Assembly: GCF_900110955.1 (NCBI RefSeq)
Contig: NZ_FOFR01000012.1
Location: forward strand, 62,001 to 126,000
Length of the DNA stretch: 64,000 bases
Direction of reading: 5' to 3'
Origin: Lentzea xinjiangensis
GTDB lineage: Bacteria > Actinomycetota > Actinomycetes > Mycobacteriales > Pseudonocardiaceae
Shown piece by piece: positions 1 through 10,058 of this stretch. A program made the translations under genes and the position numbers. The first letter of the stretch is position 1, and each line of letters opens with the position of its first letter. The notes under the pieces are model-generated. The model ran no database searches and was not told the origin of the DNA. It was given only the letters and a program-made list of their open reading frames with translations.

Positions 1-40
1 GTTGTCAGCCCCGCGGGGGTGGCAGGTAAGTTGCCTCGTC

Positions 41-2632
41 ATGCGAGCACTTCGCCGGTTCACCGTCCGAGCCAGCCTGCCGGAGCCCCTGTCCGCGCTG
101 AGCACGCTCGCCACCAACCTGCGCTGGACGTGGCACCCGCCCACGCAGGAACTCTTCTCCTCGATCGACTCCCGCGTCTGGTCCGAGGTCGGTGGCGATC
201 CGCTGCGCCTGCTCTCCGTCGTCGACGCGGGGCGGCTGGAGTCCCTCGCGAGAGACGAGCAGTTCCTGCTCAGGCTCCACGCGCTGGCGTCCGACCTGGA
301 GCGCTACGTCGGGGGGCCGCGCTGGTACCAGCGCAGGCAGGAGGAGATCGCCCAGCGCCGCGAGCACGGGGCGCCGGACACCCCGCTGCCGACGAGCGTC
401 GCGTACTTCTCGATGGAGTTCGGCGTGCACGAGGCGCTGCCGAACTACTCGGGTGGTCTCGGAATCCTCGCCGGTGACCACCTCAAGGCCGCGAGCGACC
501 TCGGGGTCCCGCTGATCGCGGTCGGCCTGCTCTACCGGTCCGGGTACTTCCGCCAGTCCCTGTCGCTCGACGGGTGGCAGATCGAGCACTACCCGGTGCT
601 CGACCCGCGCGGGCTGCCGCTCGAGCTGCTGACCGAGCCGTCCGGGCTGCCGCTGCTGGTCCACGTGGCCATGCCCGGCGACCGGATGCTGCGCGCGAAG
701 GTCTGGAAGGCGCAGGTCGGGCGCATCCCGCTGCTGCTGCTCGACTCGGACGTCGACCAGAACGACGAGGACCTGCGCGGCGTCACCGACCGGCTCTACG
801 GCGGCGACCAGAACCACCGGATCCGCCAGGAGATCCTCGCCGGCATCGGCGGCGTGCGGGCCGTGCGGACGTTCTGCGAGCTCACCGGGCACCCGCAGCC
901 CGAGGTGTTCCACACCAACGAGGGCCACGCGGGCTTCCTCGGCCTCGAGCGGATCCGCGAGTACATCACCAACGACGGCCTCGACTTCGACCAGGCGCTC
1001 ACGGCCGCGCGCGCCGGTGCCGTGTTCACCACGCACACGCCGGTGCCCGCCGGCATCGACCGGTTCCCCGTCGACCTGGTCCAGCACTACTTCGGCGCCG
1101 AGAACCTGGTGCCCGGCGTGAACACGCAGCGGATCCTCGCGCTCGGCGCCGAGGACAACCCCGGCATGTTCAACATGGCCCACATGGGCCTGCGGCTCGC
1201 CCAGCGCGCCAACGGTGTGTCCAAACTGCACGGTGAGGTCAGCCGGGACATGTTCCGTGGCCTCTGGCCGGGCTTCGACGTCACCGAGGTGCCGATCGGC
1301 TCGGTCACCAACGGCGTGCACGGGCCCACGTGGGCGGCGACGGAGATGAGCAGGCTCCTCGGGGATTCCGAATCCGACGCGGTCGACAACAGGGCGGGCC
1401 TCGGCATCGGGGCGTTCGAGCCGGTCACCGACGCCGGGCTGTGGGAGCTGCGCAGCACGTTGCGCGGCCGCCTGGTCACCGAGGTGCGGCGCCGGCTGCG
1501 CGAGTCGTGGCTGCAGCGCGGCGCGTCGGCGCTGGAGCTGGGCTGGACCGACTCGGTGTTCGACCCGGACGTGCTGACCGTCGGGTTCGCCCGGCGCGTG
1601 CCGACGTACAAGCGCCTCACGCTGATGCTGCGCGACCCCGAGCGGCTGCGGTCGCTGCTGCTGCACCCCGAACGGCCCGTGCAGCTCGTGGTGGCGGGCA
1701 AGTCCCACCCGGCCGACGACGGCGGCAAGGCGCTGATCCAGCAGATCGTGCGCTACGCCGACGACGCGGGCGTGCGGCACCGGATCGTGTTCCTGCCGGA
1801 CTACGACATGTCCATGGCCCGGTACCTGTACTGGGGCTGCGACGTGTGGCTGAACAACCCGATGCGCCCACTGGAGGCGTGCGGCACGTCCGGCATGAAG
1901 GCGGCGCTCAACGGCGGGCTCAACCTGTCCATCCGCGACGGCTGGTGGGACGAGCTCTACGACGGCTCGAACGGCTGGGCCATCCCGACCGCGGACGGCG
2001 TCACCGACCCGGTCCGCCGCGACGACCTGGAGGCCAACGCGCTGTACGACCTGCTCGGTTCGCAGGTCGCGCCGCTGTTCTACGACCGCGGCGAGGACGG
2101 CGTGCCGACCCGCTGGATGTCGATGGTCCGGCACACGCTGGCCTCGCTCGGGCCGGTCGTGCAGGCCTCCCGCATGGTCCGCGAGTACGTGGAGACCTAC
2201 TACGCGCCGGCGGCCGCGTCCGCGCAGAACGTCGTCGGTGAGGGCTTCCGGGGCGCGAAGGAGCTGTCGTCGTACCGGCACCGGCTGCGCGCGTCGTGGA
2301 CGCGCGTGCGGGTGCTCGACAGCGATCTCGTGCTCGGCGGCTCGTCGGTGCCCGTCCTCGGCGCGCCGGTCGTCGTGCGGGCGCGGGTCGAGCTCGCCGG
2401 GCTGGAGCCGTCCGAAGTGGACGTCCAGGTCGTGCTCGGCAAGGTGTCGCACGACTCCGACGAGCTCAAGGACATCGTGTCGGCGCCGATGAACTACGCG
2501 GGCAACGGCAACTACGAGGTCGAGGTGCCGCTGCCGCACGCGGGCGCGCTCGGCTACACCGTGCGCGTGCTGCCGCGGCACGACCTGCTCGCGACGCCGG
2601 CCGAGCTCGGCCGGGTCGTGCTGGCCGGCTGA
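41..2632 (+). CDS. glgP: Glycogen/alpha-glucan phosphorylase
   Basis: This enzyme releases glucose-1-phosphate from the non-reducing ends of glycogen in the cytoplasm, using pyridoxal phosphate. The 863-residue product has the length of the actinobacterial GlgP type, with an extra N-terminal domain (about residues 10-120) before the phosphorylase fold. The PLP-lysine motif GTSGMKAALNGG is intact, with the lysine at about residue 620, and the TNGVH and RVPTYKR segments are also typical. The frame stays open upstream to a TTG at base 2, but ATG 41 begins a normal N-terminus (MRALRRFTVRASLPEPLS), so I chose it. The gene stands alone and is followed by a strong hairpin. With glgX at 6177-8291 it supplies both glycogen-degrading activities. 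The family assignment is secure; the exact start is less so. Confidence 0.95.
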   Translation: MRALRRFTVRASLPEPLSALSTLATNLRWTWHPPTQELFSSIDSRVWSEVGGDPLRLLSVVDAGRLESLARDEQFLLRLHALASDLERYVGGPRWYQRRQEEIAQRREHGAPDTPLPTSVAYFSMEFGVHEALPNYSGGLGILAGDHLKAASDLGVPLIAVGLLYRSGYFRQSLSLDGWQIEHYPVLDPRGLPLELLTEPSGLPLLVHVAMPGDRMLRAKVWKAQVGRIPLLLLDSDVDQNDEDLRGVTDRLYGGDQNHRIRQEILAGIGGVRAVRTFCELTGHPQPEVFHTNEGHAGFLGLERIREYITNDGLDFDQALTAARAGAVFTTHTPVPAGIDRFPVDLVQHYFGAENLVPGVNTQRILALGAEDNPGMFNMAHMGLRLAQRANGVSKLHGEVSRDMFRGLWPGFDVTEVPIGSVTNGVHGPTWAATEMSRLLGDSESDAVDNRAGLGIGAFEPVTDAGLWELRSTLRGRLVTEVRRRLRESWLQRGASALELGWTDSVFDPDVLTVGFARRVPTYKRLTLMLRDPERLRSLLLHPERPVQLVVAGKSHPADDGGKALIQQIVRYADDAGVRHRIVFLPDYDMSMARYLYWGCDVWLNNPMRPLEACGTSGMKAALNGGLNLSIRDGWWDELYDGSNGWAIPTADGVTDPVRRDDLEANALYDLLGSQVAPLFYDRGEDGVPTRWMSMVRHTLASLGPVVQASRMVREYVETYYAPAAASAQNVVGEGFRGAKELSSYRHRLRASWTRVRVLDSDLVLGGSSVPVLGAPVVVRARVELAGLEPSEVDVQVVLGKVSHDSDELKDIVSAPMNYAGNGNYEVEVPLPHAGALGYTVRVLPRHDLLATPAELGRVVLAG

Positions 2633-2651
2633 GCGCCCGCCCGGATCGACG

Positions 2652-2694
2652 CAGGGCATCCAGTCCGCCTCCCGGAGACGGACTGGATGCCCTG
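2652..2694 (+). terminator. Intrinsic terminator after glgP
   Basis: A perfect 16-bp inverted repeat (2652-2667 with 2679-2694) encloses an 11-base loop. It begins 20 bases after the glgP stop and is followed by a T-rich run (attcgttcatcttcttcg). The rest of the 300-base gap to the next gene (2695-2932) holds no convincing ORF and should contain the promoter of the secreted protein at 2933, but I could not pick -35 and -10 boxes with confidence. Confidence 0.8.
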
Positions 2695-2932
2695 ATTCGT
2701 TCATCTTCTTCGTGCGCCGATCACTGCTGGTAACTCGTCGCAGGCGTGGGTTCGTCCCAGGGACTCGCTCGGTCGGATGACCCTTTCTACTGGCGGGTGA
2801 ATTCGTGATCTCCGCTGGTAGGGCCCGGTGAGCGGGCTTACGCTTCGTCTCGGGGGAATGCACCGCACCAGGATTTTCCGTTGGTGTTCCCGGTGCGCTC
2901 AGGCGAATTTCGCTTCGGGGAAGAAGGTGGCC

Positions 2933-3451
2933 GTGAAGAAGGCGATTACCGCGCTCTCGCTCGTCGCAGCTCTGTTCACCGCGTCCTCGGTTCCGGCCGC
3001 CAGCGTGGCGCCCGCCGCACCGGAACCTCCCGCCGCCTGTGCGGCCCTGATGGCGGATTTCGCCGAGAAGCTCAAGAAGGCCGTCGCCGGTCTGGTGCCC
3101 ACTCCGAACGTGGGCGCCGTGTCACCCCTGGTCGGCGACCTGCTCGGACTGATCGAGGCCATGCAGAACGCGGGGTGCCTGCCGGCACCCCCGGTGACCG
3201 CACCCGGCGCCCCGGCGCCGGGGAAGGCCGCCGAGCACACCGCGCCGGCCAACGAGTGCCTGTCGGCGGTGCTGAAGCTGATCTCGTCCGTCGCCGCCCT
3301 CGGCGGCGCGATCTTCAGCCCCCAACCGGATCCGGCGAAGGTGAAGGAGCTGCTGACGGCGCTGCTCAAGAGCGCCAACGAGCTGCTGGAGAAGTGCGGC
3401 CTGCAGGCACCGCCCGGCGGCCTTCCCCCGCTGCCGGCGGGGACCGGCTGA
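2933..3451 (+). CDS. Small secreted protein of unknown function
   Basis: The product is a 172-residue exported protein that I do not recognise. A signal peptide is clear: MKKAITALSLVAALFTASS, then an Ala-rich region with a likely cleavage near residues 20-25. The mature part has four well-spaced cysteines (before ALMADF, in NAGCLP, in NECLS and in EKCGL). They could form two disulfides, which would fit an extracellular location. Pro/Gly/Ala-rich linkers separate two helical stretches with similar hydrophobic patterns (LVGDLLGLIEAM and LLTALLKSANELL), which suggests a duplicated helical unit. The GTG at 2933 is preferred because the signal peptide begins there and a GAAGG lies just upstream. 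The frame extends back to 2828 without a leader-like sequence. The gene faces the convergent gene at 3524-4645 across a terminator. Confidence 0.75.
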   Translation: MKKAITALSLVAALFTASSVPAASVAPAAPEPPAACAALMADFAEKLKKAVAGLVPTPNVGAVSPLVGDLLGLIEAMQNAGCLPAPPVTAPGAPAPGKAAEHTAPANECLSAVLKLISSVAALGGAIFSPQPDPAKVKELLTALLKSANELLEKCGLQAPPGGLPPLPAGTG

Positions 3452-3467
3452 TCACGGCGAGGGGCGG

Positions 3468-3503
3468 GAAGGGCCCGTCACCGCGACCGGTGACGGGCCC
3501 TTC
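3468..3503. terminator. Bidirectional terminator between convergent genes
   Basis: A perfect 16-bp stem (3468-3483 with 3488-3503) with a 4-base loop lies between the stops of the secreted protein (3451) and the convergent membrane gene (3524). Its core GAAGGGCCCGTCACCG recurs in style in the hairpins at 31749-31791 and 44766-44810. Confidence 0.85.
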
Positions 3504-3523
3504 TCCCGCGGGGGACCGGTCCG

Positions 3524-4645
3524 TCAGCTGATCTCCAGCCGGGCGCGGGTCGCCGCCACCCGAGGGCTCCAGCCCGCGAGCTCGTGCGCTTCGGCCGCGA
3601 ACTCGCGGGCCTTCGCGTTGTCGCCGTCCGCCATCCACGCCCGCGCGATGGTGATCAGCTCCTCGGCCCGCCCCAGCGCGTTCTCGCTCGCCGCGGCCGC
3701 GTGGCCCGCGAGCTGCCTGGCCTTCGCGGTGTCGCCCTCGACCAGCGCCATGACGGCGAGCGTCCCGTTCGCCCGGTGCTTCGGGTAGCCGGCCGCGTAG
3801 GCGTCGTCGAGCATGCCGCGGGCCGTCTCCAGCCCGACCTCGGCGGGGAACTGCCCGGCTTCCACCGCCAGCGCGGTGATCCCGGCGGTGGTGGCCATGA
3901 TCAGCGCCAGCTCGCGCGTGCCCAGGTCCTGCCGCCCGTTCAACGCGATCACGGTCTGCAGCGCGTCGAGGTACCGCTCGCGCGCGCACGACGTGACGAC
4001 CTTGAGCCCGGCCACGGTGATCAGGTCCGGGTGGTCCCGCACCAGCTCGGCGTGGACCCGCTCGGCCTCGTCGAGGTCGCCGCGCTGGTAGGCGTCCATG
4101 CCCGCGAGGACGCGCGGCCGCGCCTCCAGCTCGGCCAGCCGACGGCCGGTGAGCCGCGGCAGCGCGAAGACGAACCAGCCGAGGCTCGTGTGTCCGGCCT
4201 GCTCGGCTGGCACCAACTGGAGCAGGAAGCAGGCCGTCGCGGCCAGTGCCAGACCCTTGCCGAACGCCGAACCGGTCGTGAGCCAGGCGGCCGCCGCGAG
4301 CGCCGCGCAGAGGGCGACCGCGACCGCTCCGGTGAGGACGGTCCTCCTGCGCACGCCCGGCTTCAGGCAGGTGATCCCGATCGTGGCGAGCACCGGGATG
4401 GTCCGCAGCACGACCCGCCGGTGCGTCAGCGTCCACGACCTGAGCTCACCGCCGATGCCGATGATCACGTGCGTGATGCGCAGTCCGAAGAGGACCGCGC
4501 CGAGCGCGAGACCCGCCTGGGCCGCGGTGAGTTCGAGGAGCAGGCCGACCAGTGCCCCGGCGAGGCCGACGTACCACTCGGGGAGGGTCCAGGCGATCGT
4601 CCCGGCCACCACCAGGACCGTCACGACGCCGCGCACAACTGTCAC
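3524..4645 (-). CDS. Membrane protein with TPR-like C-terminal half
   Basis: The product is a 373-residue membrane protein without a recognised enzyme motif. The N-terminal half carries about four to five hydrophobic segments: residues 5-22, 25-45, the stretch with FGLRITHVIIGIGGELRSW, about 105-125 and about 130-150. The C-terminal half (about 185-373) is helical with TPR-like repeats (GMDAYQRGDLDEAERVHAEL, LVEGDTAKARQLAGHA, WMADGDNAKAREFAAEA), which suggests a protein-binding role on the cytoplasmic face. The layout recalls actinobacterial proteins that resemble site-2 proteases, but no HExxH zinc motif is present, so no protease function is claimed. The GTG start at 4645 follows the tandem-repeat region 4701-4920. 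The function is unknown. Confidence 0.8.
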   Translation of the reverse strand: MTVVRGVVTVLVVAGTIAWTLPEWYVGLAGALVGLLLELTAAQAGLALGAVLFGLRITHVIIGIGGELRSWTLTHRRVVLRTIPVLATIGITCLKPGVRRRTVLTGAVAVALCAALAAAAWLTTGSAFGKGLALAATACFLLQLVPAEQAGHTSLGWFVFALPRLTGRRLAELEARPRVLAGMDAYQRGDLDEAERVHAELVRDHPDLITVAGLKVVTSCARERYLDALQTVIALNGRQDLGTRELALIMATTAGITALAVEAGQFPAEVGLETARGMLDDAYAAGYPKHRANGTLAVMALVEGDTAKARQLAGHAAAASENALGRAEELITIARAWMADGDNAKAREFAAEAHELAGWSPRVAATRARLEIS

Positions 4646-4700
4646 GATCTCCAGACGCTACCGGCGTGGTAGCGGTTCCACGCCTGGATCCCCCTGGCTG

Positions 4701-4920
4701 TTCGTGCGGCGGCTTGCGGGCCGCCCTCCTGGATGGGCTGTCGTTCGCACGGTGGCTCGCGAGCCGCCGTCCCAGATGGCAGGCCGTTCACACGGCGCGG
4801 TCTGCGACCACCGGCCAGGACCGGCAGGCCGCCCGCACGACGGCCTCCGAGGCGTCCTCCCGAACCCCCAGGCCGCTCACACAACAGCCTGCGAGCCGCC
4901 CTCCCGGACAGGCAGGCCGG
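4701..4920. repeat. Five degenerate tandem copies of a 43-46 bp unit
   Basis: Five head-to-tail imperfect copies start near 4701, 4744, 4787, 4832 and 4876. Each begins with a form of TTCACACGGCGG, passes through a form of TGCGAGCCGCCCTCCC and ends with a form of CAGGCAGGCCG. They fill the gap between two minus-strand genes, and the last copy runs into the 3' end of the rhodanese gene, so it encodes that protein's last residues. The copies are diverged but alignable by eye. The consensus has short internal inverted repeats (GGCTCGC/GCGAGCC), so transcripts would be structured. Confidence 0.7.
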
Positions 4921-5266
4921 CCGCCCGCCAGCCGCGGTACCCGCCGACGAGGTCGGTGGCGTTCGGCAGCCCGATCCGCTGCAGGTCCCGTGCCGCCAGC
5001 GAGGACGCCCAGCCCTCGTTGCACACGACCACGACGGTCGTGTCCGCCGTGAAGCCGGGCAGGCGCCAGTCGCCGGCCGGGTCGAGCCGCCACTCCAGCA
5101 CGATCCGCTCGACCGCCACGGAGTTCTCGATCTCGCCTTCGGCCAGCCGGTCGTGGTGCGGCCGGATGTCGACGACCAGCGCGTCTTCCAGCGCGTGCAG
5201 CTCGTGCGGTTCCAGCCGCCTCAGGTGCGACCTGGCCTCGTCGAGGATGGAGTCGAGCGTGCTCAC
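4877..5266 (-). CDS. Single-domain rhodanese-like sulfurtransferase
   Basis: The product is a 129-residue cytoplasmic rhodanese domain that would carry sulfane sulfur as a cysteine persulfide. The active-site Cys lies in VVVCNEGWASSLAA at about residue 82, and the DIRP segment at about residue 33 matches the family's N-terminal DxR motif. The length is normal for stand-alone domains. Its start overlaps the stop of the cysteine dioxygenase gene by four bases (ATGA), so the pair is probably translationally coupled. The context suggests handling of sulfane sulfur or sulfite produced during cysteine catabolism. The final residues (about GGSQAVV) are encoded inside the last unit of the 4701-4920 repeat, so the C-terminus may vary between strains. 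Confidence 0.88.
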   Translation of the reverse strand: MSTLDSILDEARSHLRRLEPHELHALEDALVVDIRPHHDRLAEGEIENSVAVERIVLEWRLDPAGDWRLPGFTADTTVVVVCNEGWASSLAARDLQRIGLPNATDLVGGYRGWRAAGLPVREGGSQAVV

Positions 5267-5862
5267 GGGCCCTCCTGGTCAGCCAGCCGGCGCAGTTCGG
5301 ACAGGGGCAGCCGGTGCGCGGGCAGCGGCGGGATCGAGTCGGGGATGTCGAGCAACGACGCGTACTCGCGCGTCGGCACCAGTGGTGGCGAGTAGGCGTG
5401 CACGGTCGCGGCCGGTCCGTCGAACGGGTTCAGCACCTGGTGCGCGCGGCCGGAGCCGAAGCCCAGCGCGTCACCGGTCGTGCGCACGGCCGACCGGATC
5501 GGTCCCGCCGGGTAGCGGTAGTCCTCCCGCAGGCTGCCGCTCAGCACGGTGAACGACCCGGCCGAACCGCCGTGGTCGTGCGGCTCGGTGCCCTGGCCGG
5601 GCAGCCACGACAGCAGCCACAGCTCCACGCCCTCGGTCAGGCCCAGCCGGGCCCACCAGCGGCGGTCCGCCGAGTACTCGAGGATCGACAGCAGTCCCGT
5701 GGTCAGCTCGCTCGCCACGAACGAGGTGAGGTCGCGCAGCTCGCGCGGCGTCCACAGGGATCGGGACGGGTGGATCACGTCTCGCAGCAACCGGCTGTCC
5801 AGCGCCGGGTGCAGGTCGAACTGGTCCTGTCCAGAGATGTGTTCGGCAAACGTCGAAGTCAC
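5263..5862 (-). CDS. Cysteine dioxygenase family protein
   Basis: This non-haem iron enzyme of the cupin fold would oxidise cysteine to cysteine sulfinate. The 199-residue product has the metal-binding motif EPHDHGGSAGSF (two His) at about residue 95 and the third ligand His in GRAHQVLNP at about residue 140, matching the bacterial CDO type. I chose GTG 5862 because an AGGAG lies eight bases upstream. The frame also allows GTG 5883. It is the first gene of a two-gene operon with the rhodanese. A very short ORF upstream (5902-5928) is discussed in the findings. Confidence 0.88.
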   Translation of the reverse strand: MTSTFAEHISGQDQFDLHPALDSRLLRDVIHPSRSLWTPRELRDLTSFVASELTTGLLSILEYSADRRWWARLGLTEGVELWLLSWLPGQGTEPHDHGGSAGSFTVLSGSLREDYRYPAGPIRSAVRTTGDALGFGSGRAHQVLNPFDGPAATVHAYSPPLVPTREYASLLDIPDSIPPLPAHRLPLSELRRLADQEGP

Positions 5863-6176
5863 CGGCTCGCTCCTGAAGGCCACGTCGGTACGGGGTAGCG
5901 ATCAAGACGCGACGCAGCGGACCAGCACGGATCGGCGCGGCGGCGGATCAGCGCATGCGTCGCGTCGGGCTACACCCGCACGACGCCACGAGAACGAGGT
6001 CGATGGTGCGGTCAGTCCAGCAATGAACCAGCACGTCGGTGATGGTGCCAGACCTCGTCGGAGAGTGGCTAGAGCGTCCACGGGGTGGTCTGGTGACTTC
6101 CCTCGAACGTGCCGGGCCCCGTCACCCCGGCGGCCAGCGCCTCCCACCCGTGCACGGGTGGGAGGCCCGGGCGACG
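5863..6176. other. 314-base intergenic region between CDO and glgX
   Basis: No gene is supported here. The part near 5862 must hold the promoter and leader of the CDO-rhodanese operon on the minus strand. The part near 6177 holds the glgX terminator hairpin. Between about 5950 and 6130 I see no tRNA, repeat or coding bias, and the sequence is a little less GC-rich than the flanking genes. Confidence 0.5.
6139..6166 (-). terminator. Terminator hairpin after glgX
   Basis: A perfect 12-bp stem (6139-6150 with 6155-6166, core CTCCCACCCG/CGGGTGGGAG) with a TGCA loop lies ten bases beyond the glgX stop codon. It has no U-tract, as is usual in actinomycetes. Confidence 0.75.
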
Positions 6177-8291
<2,115 letters not shown>

Positions 8292-8395
8292 GCCTCTGAT
8301 CTTGGCATCCACCACCGACAAAAAACTTGAGAGTTCACACAGGCGGCGCAGCGCCCGCGCGGATCCCGTGGGCCACCCCGATGGAGGACCCGCCG

Positions 8396-9223
8396 GTGGT
8401 CGTTCGGAACAATGGAGCCGTGGCGGACGTCGACGTGACAGATCTGGTCGTGCACATGGCGGGCGTATCGGTCCGTCGAGGGAAGAACACGCTGGTCGGC
8501 AACATCGACTGGAGCGTGGAGCTGGACGAGCGCTGGGTGGTCCTCGGCCCGAACGGGGCCGGCAAGACGACCCTGCTGCGGCTCGCCAGCGCGGAGCTGC
8601 ACCCGACCAGGGGCAAGGTCCACCTGCTGGGTGAACGCCTGGGCAAGACCGACGTCCAGGAGCTCAAGCCCCGGATCGGCCTGTGCTCCGCGGCGCTCAA
8701 CGGCCGCGTGCCCGCCGACGAGAAGGTCGTCGACGTGGTCGTGTCCGCCGGGTACGCCGTGCTGGGCCGGTGGCGCGAGGAGTACGGCGCGCAGGACACG
8801 GACCGGGCCCGCGAGCTGCTCGGCACGCTCGGCATCGAGCACCTCGCCGACCGCCTCTACGGCACGCTGAGCGAGGGCGAGCGCAAGCGCACGCTGATCG
8901 CCCGCGCGCTGATGACCGACCCGGAGATGCTGCTGCTCGACGAACCCGCCGCCGGCCTCGACCTGGGTGGCCGCGAGGACCTGGTGGCGAAGCTCTCCGA
9001 GCTCGCCCTCGACCCGGACGCGCCCGCGATGGTGCTGGTCACGCACCACGTCGAGGAGATCCCGCCCGGCTTCACGCACGCGCTGCTGCTGCGCGAGGGC
9101 TCGATCGTCGCCCAGGGCCTGCTGGAGGACACCCTCACCGAGGAGAACCTCTCGAAGACGTTCGGCCAGGACCTCGAACTGCAGAAGGCCGGGGACCGCT
9201 TCTTCGCCCGCCGCAAGGTCTGA
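8396..9223 (+). CDS. ABC transporter ATP-binding protein (no permease partner nearby)
   Basis: The product is a 275-residue ABC ATPase. Walker A (GPNGAGKTT) is at about residue 50, the signature LSEGERKR at about 157 and Walker B with the catalytic Glu (LLLDEPAAGLD) at about 180. The H-loop His is in VTHHVEEIP. I chose GTG 8396 because a GGAGG lies eight bases upstream; ATG 8381 is the alternative. No membrane subunit is encoded next to it. In mycobacteria the matching gene, from memory Rv3041c, also sits beside the enoyl-CoA hydratase gene without a permease. The substrate is unknown, and a soluble non-transport role is possible. Confidence 0.9.
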   Translation: MVVRNNGAVADVDVTDLVVHMAGVSVRRGKNTLVGNIDWSVELDERWVVLGPNGAGKTTLLRLASAELHPTRGKVHLLGERLGKTDVQELKPRIGLCSAALNGRVPADEKVVDVVVSAGYAVLGRWREEYGAQDTDRARELLGTLGIEHLADRLYGTLSEGERKRTLIARALMTDPEMLLLDEPAAGLDLGGREDLVAKLSELALDPDAPAMVLVTHHVEEIPPGFTHALLLREGSIVAQGLLEDTLTEENLSKTFGQDLELQKAGDRFFARRKV

Positions 9224-9278
9224 CAAGCTACTGCCGGGTAACGTGACATCGCCGTCGCGACAACTTTTGGAGGGCTGC

Positions 9279-10058
9279 GTGGCTGAGTTCGTGAGGCTCG
9301 AGGTCGAGGACGGGATCGGCACGATCCGGCTGGAACGGCCGCCGATGAACGCCCTGAACCGGCAGGTGCAGACCGAGCTCCAGGCCGCCGCCAAGGAGGC
9401 CTCCGAGCGGTCGGACGTCTACGCGGTCGTCGTGTACGGCGGCGAGAAGGTCTTCGCGGCCGGCGCGGACGTCAAGGAGTTCGCGCAGATCTCCCACGCC
9501 GAGATGACGCTGCGCGCCAAGGGCCTGTCCGACGCGCTCGGCGCGCTGGCCTCCGTGCCCAAGCCGACCGTCGCCGCGATCACGGGCTACGCGCTCGGCG
9601 GCGGTTTCGAGGTCGCCCTGAGCTGCGACCGCCGCATCGCGGGCGACAACGCGAAGGTCGGCCAGCCGGAGATCCTGCTCGGCCTGATCCCCGGCGGTGG
9701 CGGCACGCAGCGCCTCGCCAGGCTGATCGGTCCGGCCAAGACCAAGGACCTGCTCTACACCGGCCGCTTCGTCGGCGCCCAGGAGGCGCTCGAGATCGGC
9801 ATGGTCGACGAGGTCGTCGCGCCGGACGACGTGTACGCGGCCGCGGTGCGCTGGGCCAAGCAGTTCGTGAACGGGCCGGTGCTCGCGCTCGCCGCGACGA
9901 AGGCGGCCGTGGACGGCGGTCTCGACACCGACCTGGAGTCGGGGCTGAAGCTCGAGAGCCATCTCTTCGCGGCCCTGTTCGCGACCGAGGACAAGAAGGC
10001 GGGCGTCGAGTCGTTCATCGCGAACGGGCCCGGAAAGGCGAAGTTCAGTGGCAACTGA
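9279..10058 (+). CDS. Enoyl-CoA hydratase/isomerase family protein
   Basis: This 259-residue crotonase-fold protein probably hydrates or isomerises enoyl-CoA thioesters. The oxyanion-hole segments AAGADVKEF and GYALGGGFE are present, and the first catalytic Glu is in PEILLGLIPGGGGTQRL. At the place of the second crotonase Glu the sequence reads KDLLYTG, with Asp where the hydratase has Glu, so classical hydratase activity should be assumed with care. GTG 9279 has a GGAGG five bases upstream. It is followed by an overlapping methyltransferase gene (11 bases), so the pair is likely one transcript. By position it corresponds to mycobacterial EchA17 (recalled as Rv3039c). Confidence 0.9.
   Translation: MAEFVRLEVEDGIGTIRLERPPMNALNRQVQTELQAAAKEASERSDVYAVVVYGGEKVFAAGADVKEFAQISHAEMTLRAKGLSDALGALASVPKPTVAAITGYALGGGFEVALSCDRRIAGDNAKVGQPEILLGLIPGGGGTQRLARLIGPAKTKDLLYTGRFVGAQEALEIGMVDEVVAPDDVYAAAVRWAKQFVNGPVLALAATKAAVDGGLDTDLESGLKLESHLFAALFATEDKKAGVESFIANGPGKAKFSGN

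Noticed and set aside
5..2863. Open frame of 952 codons antisense to glgP
   Set aside because: glgP has all family motifs on the other strand. This frame is a mirror of its codon bias.
3524..4645. Site-2 protease assignment for the membrane TPR-like protein
   Set aside because: The hydrophobic layout is similar, but the zinc-binding HExxH motif is missing.
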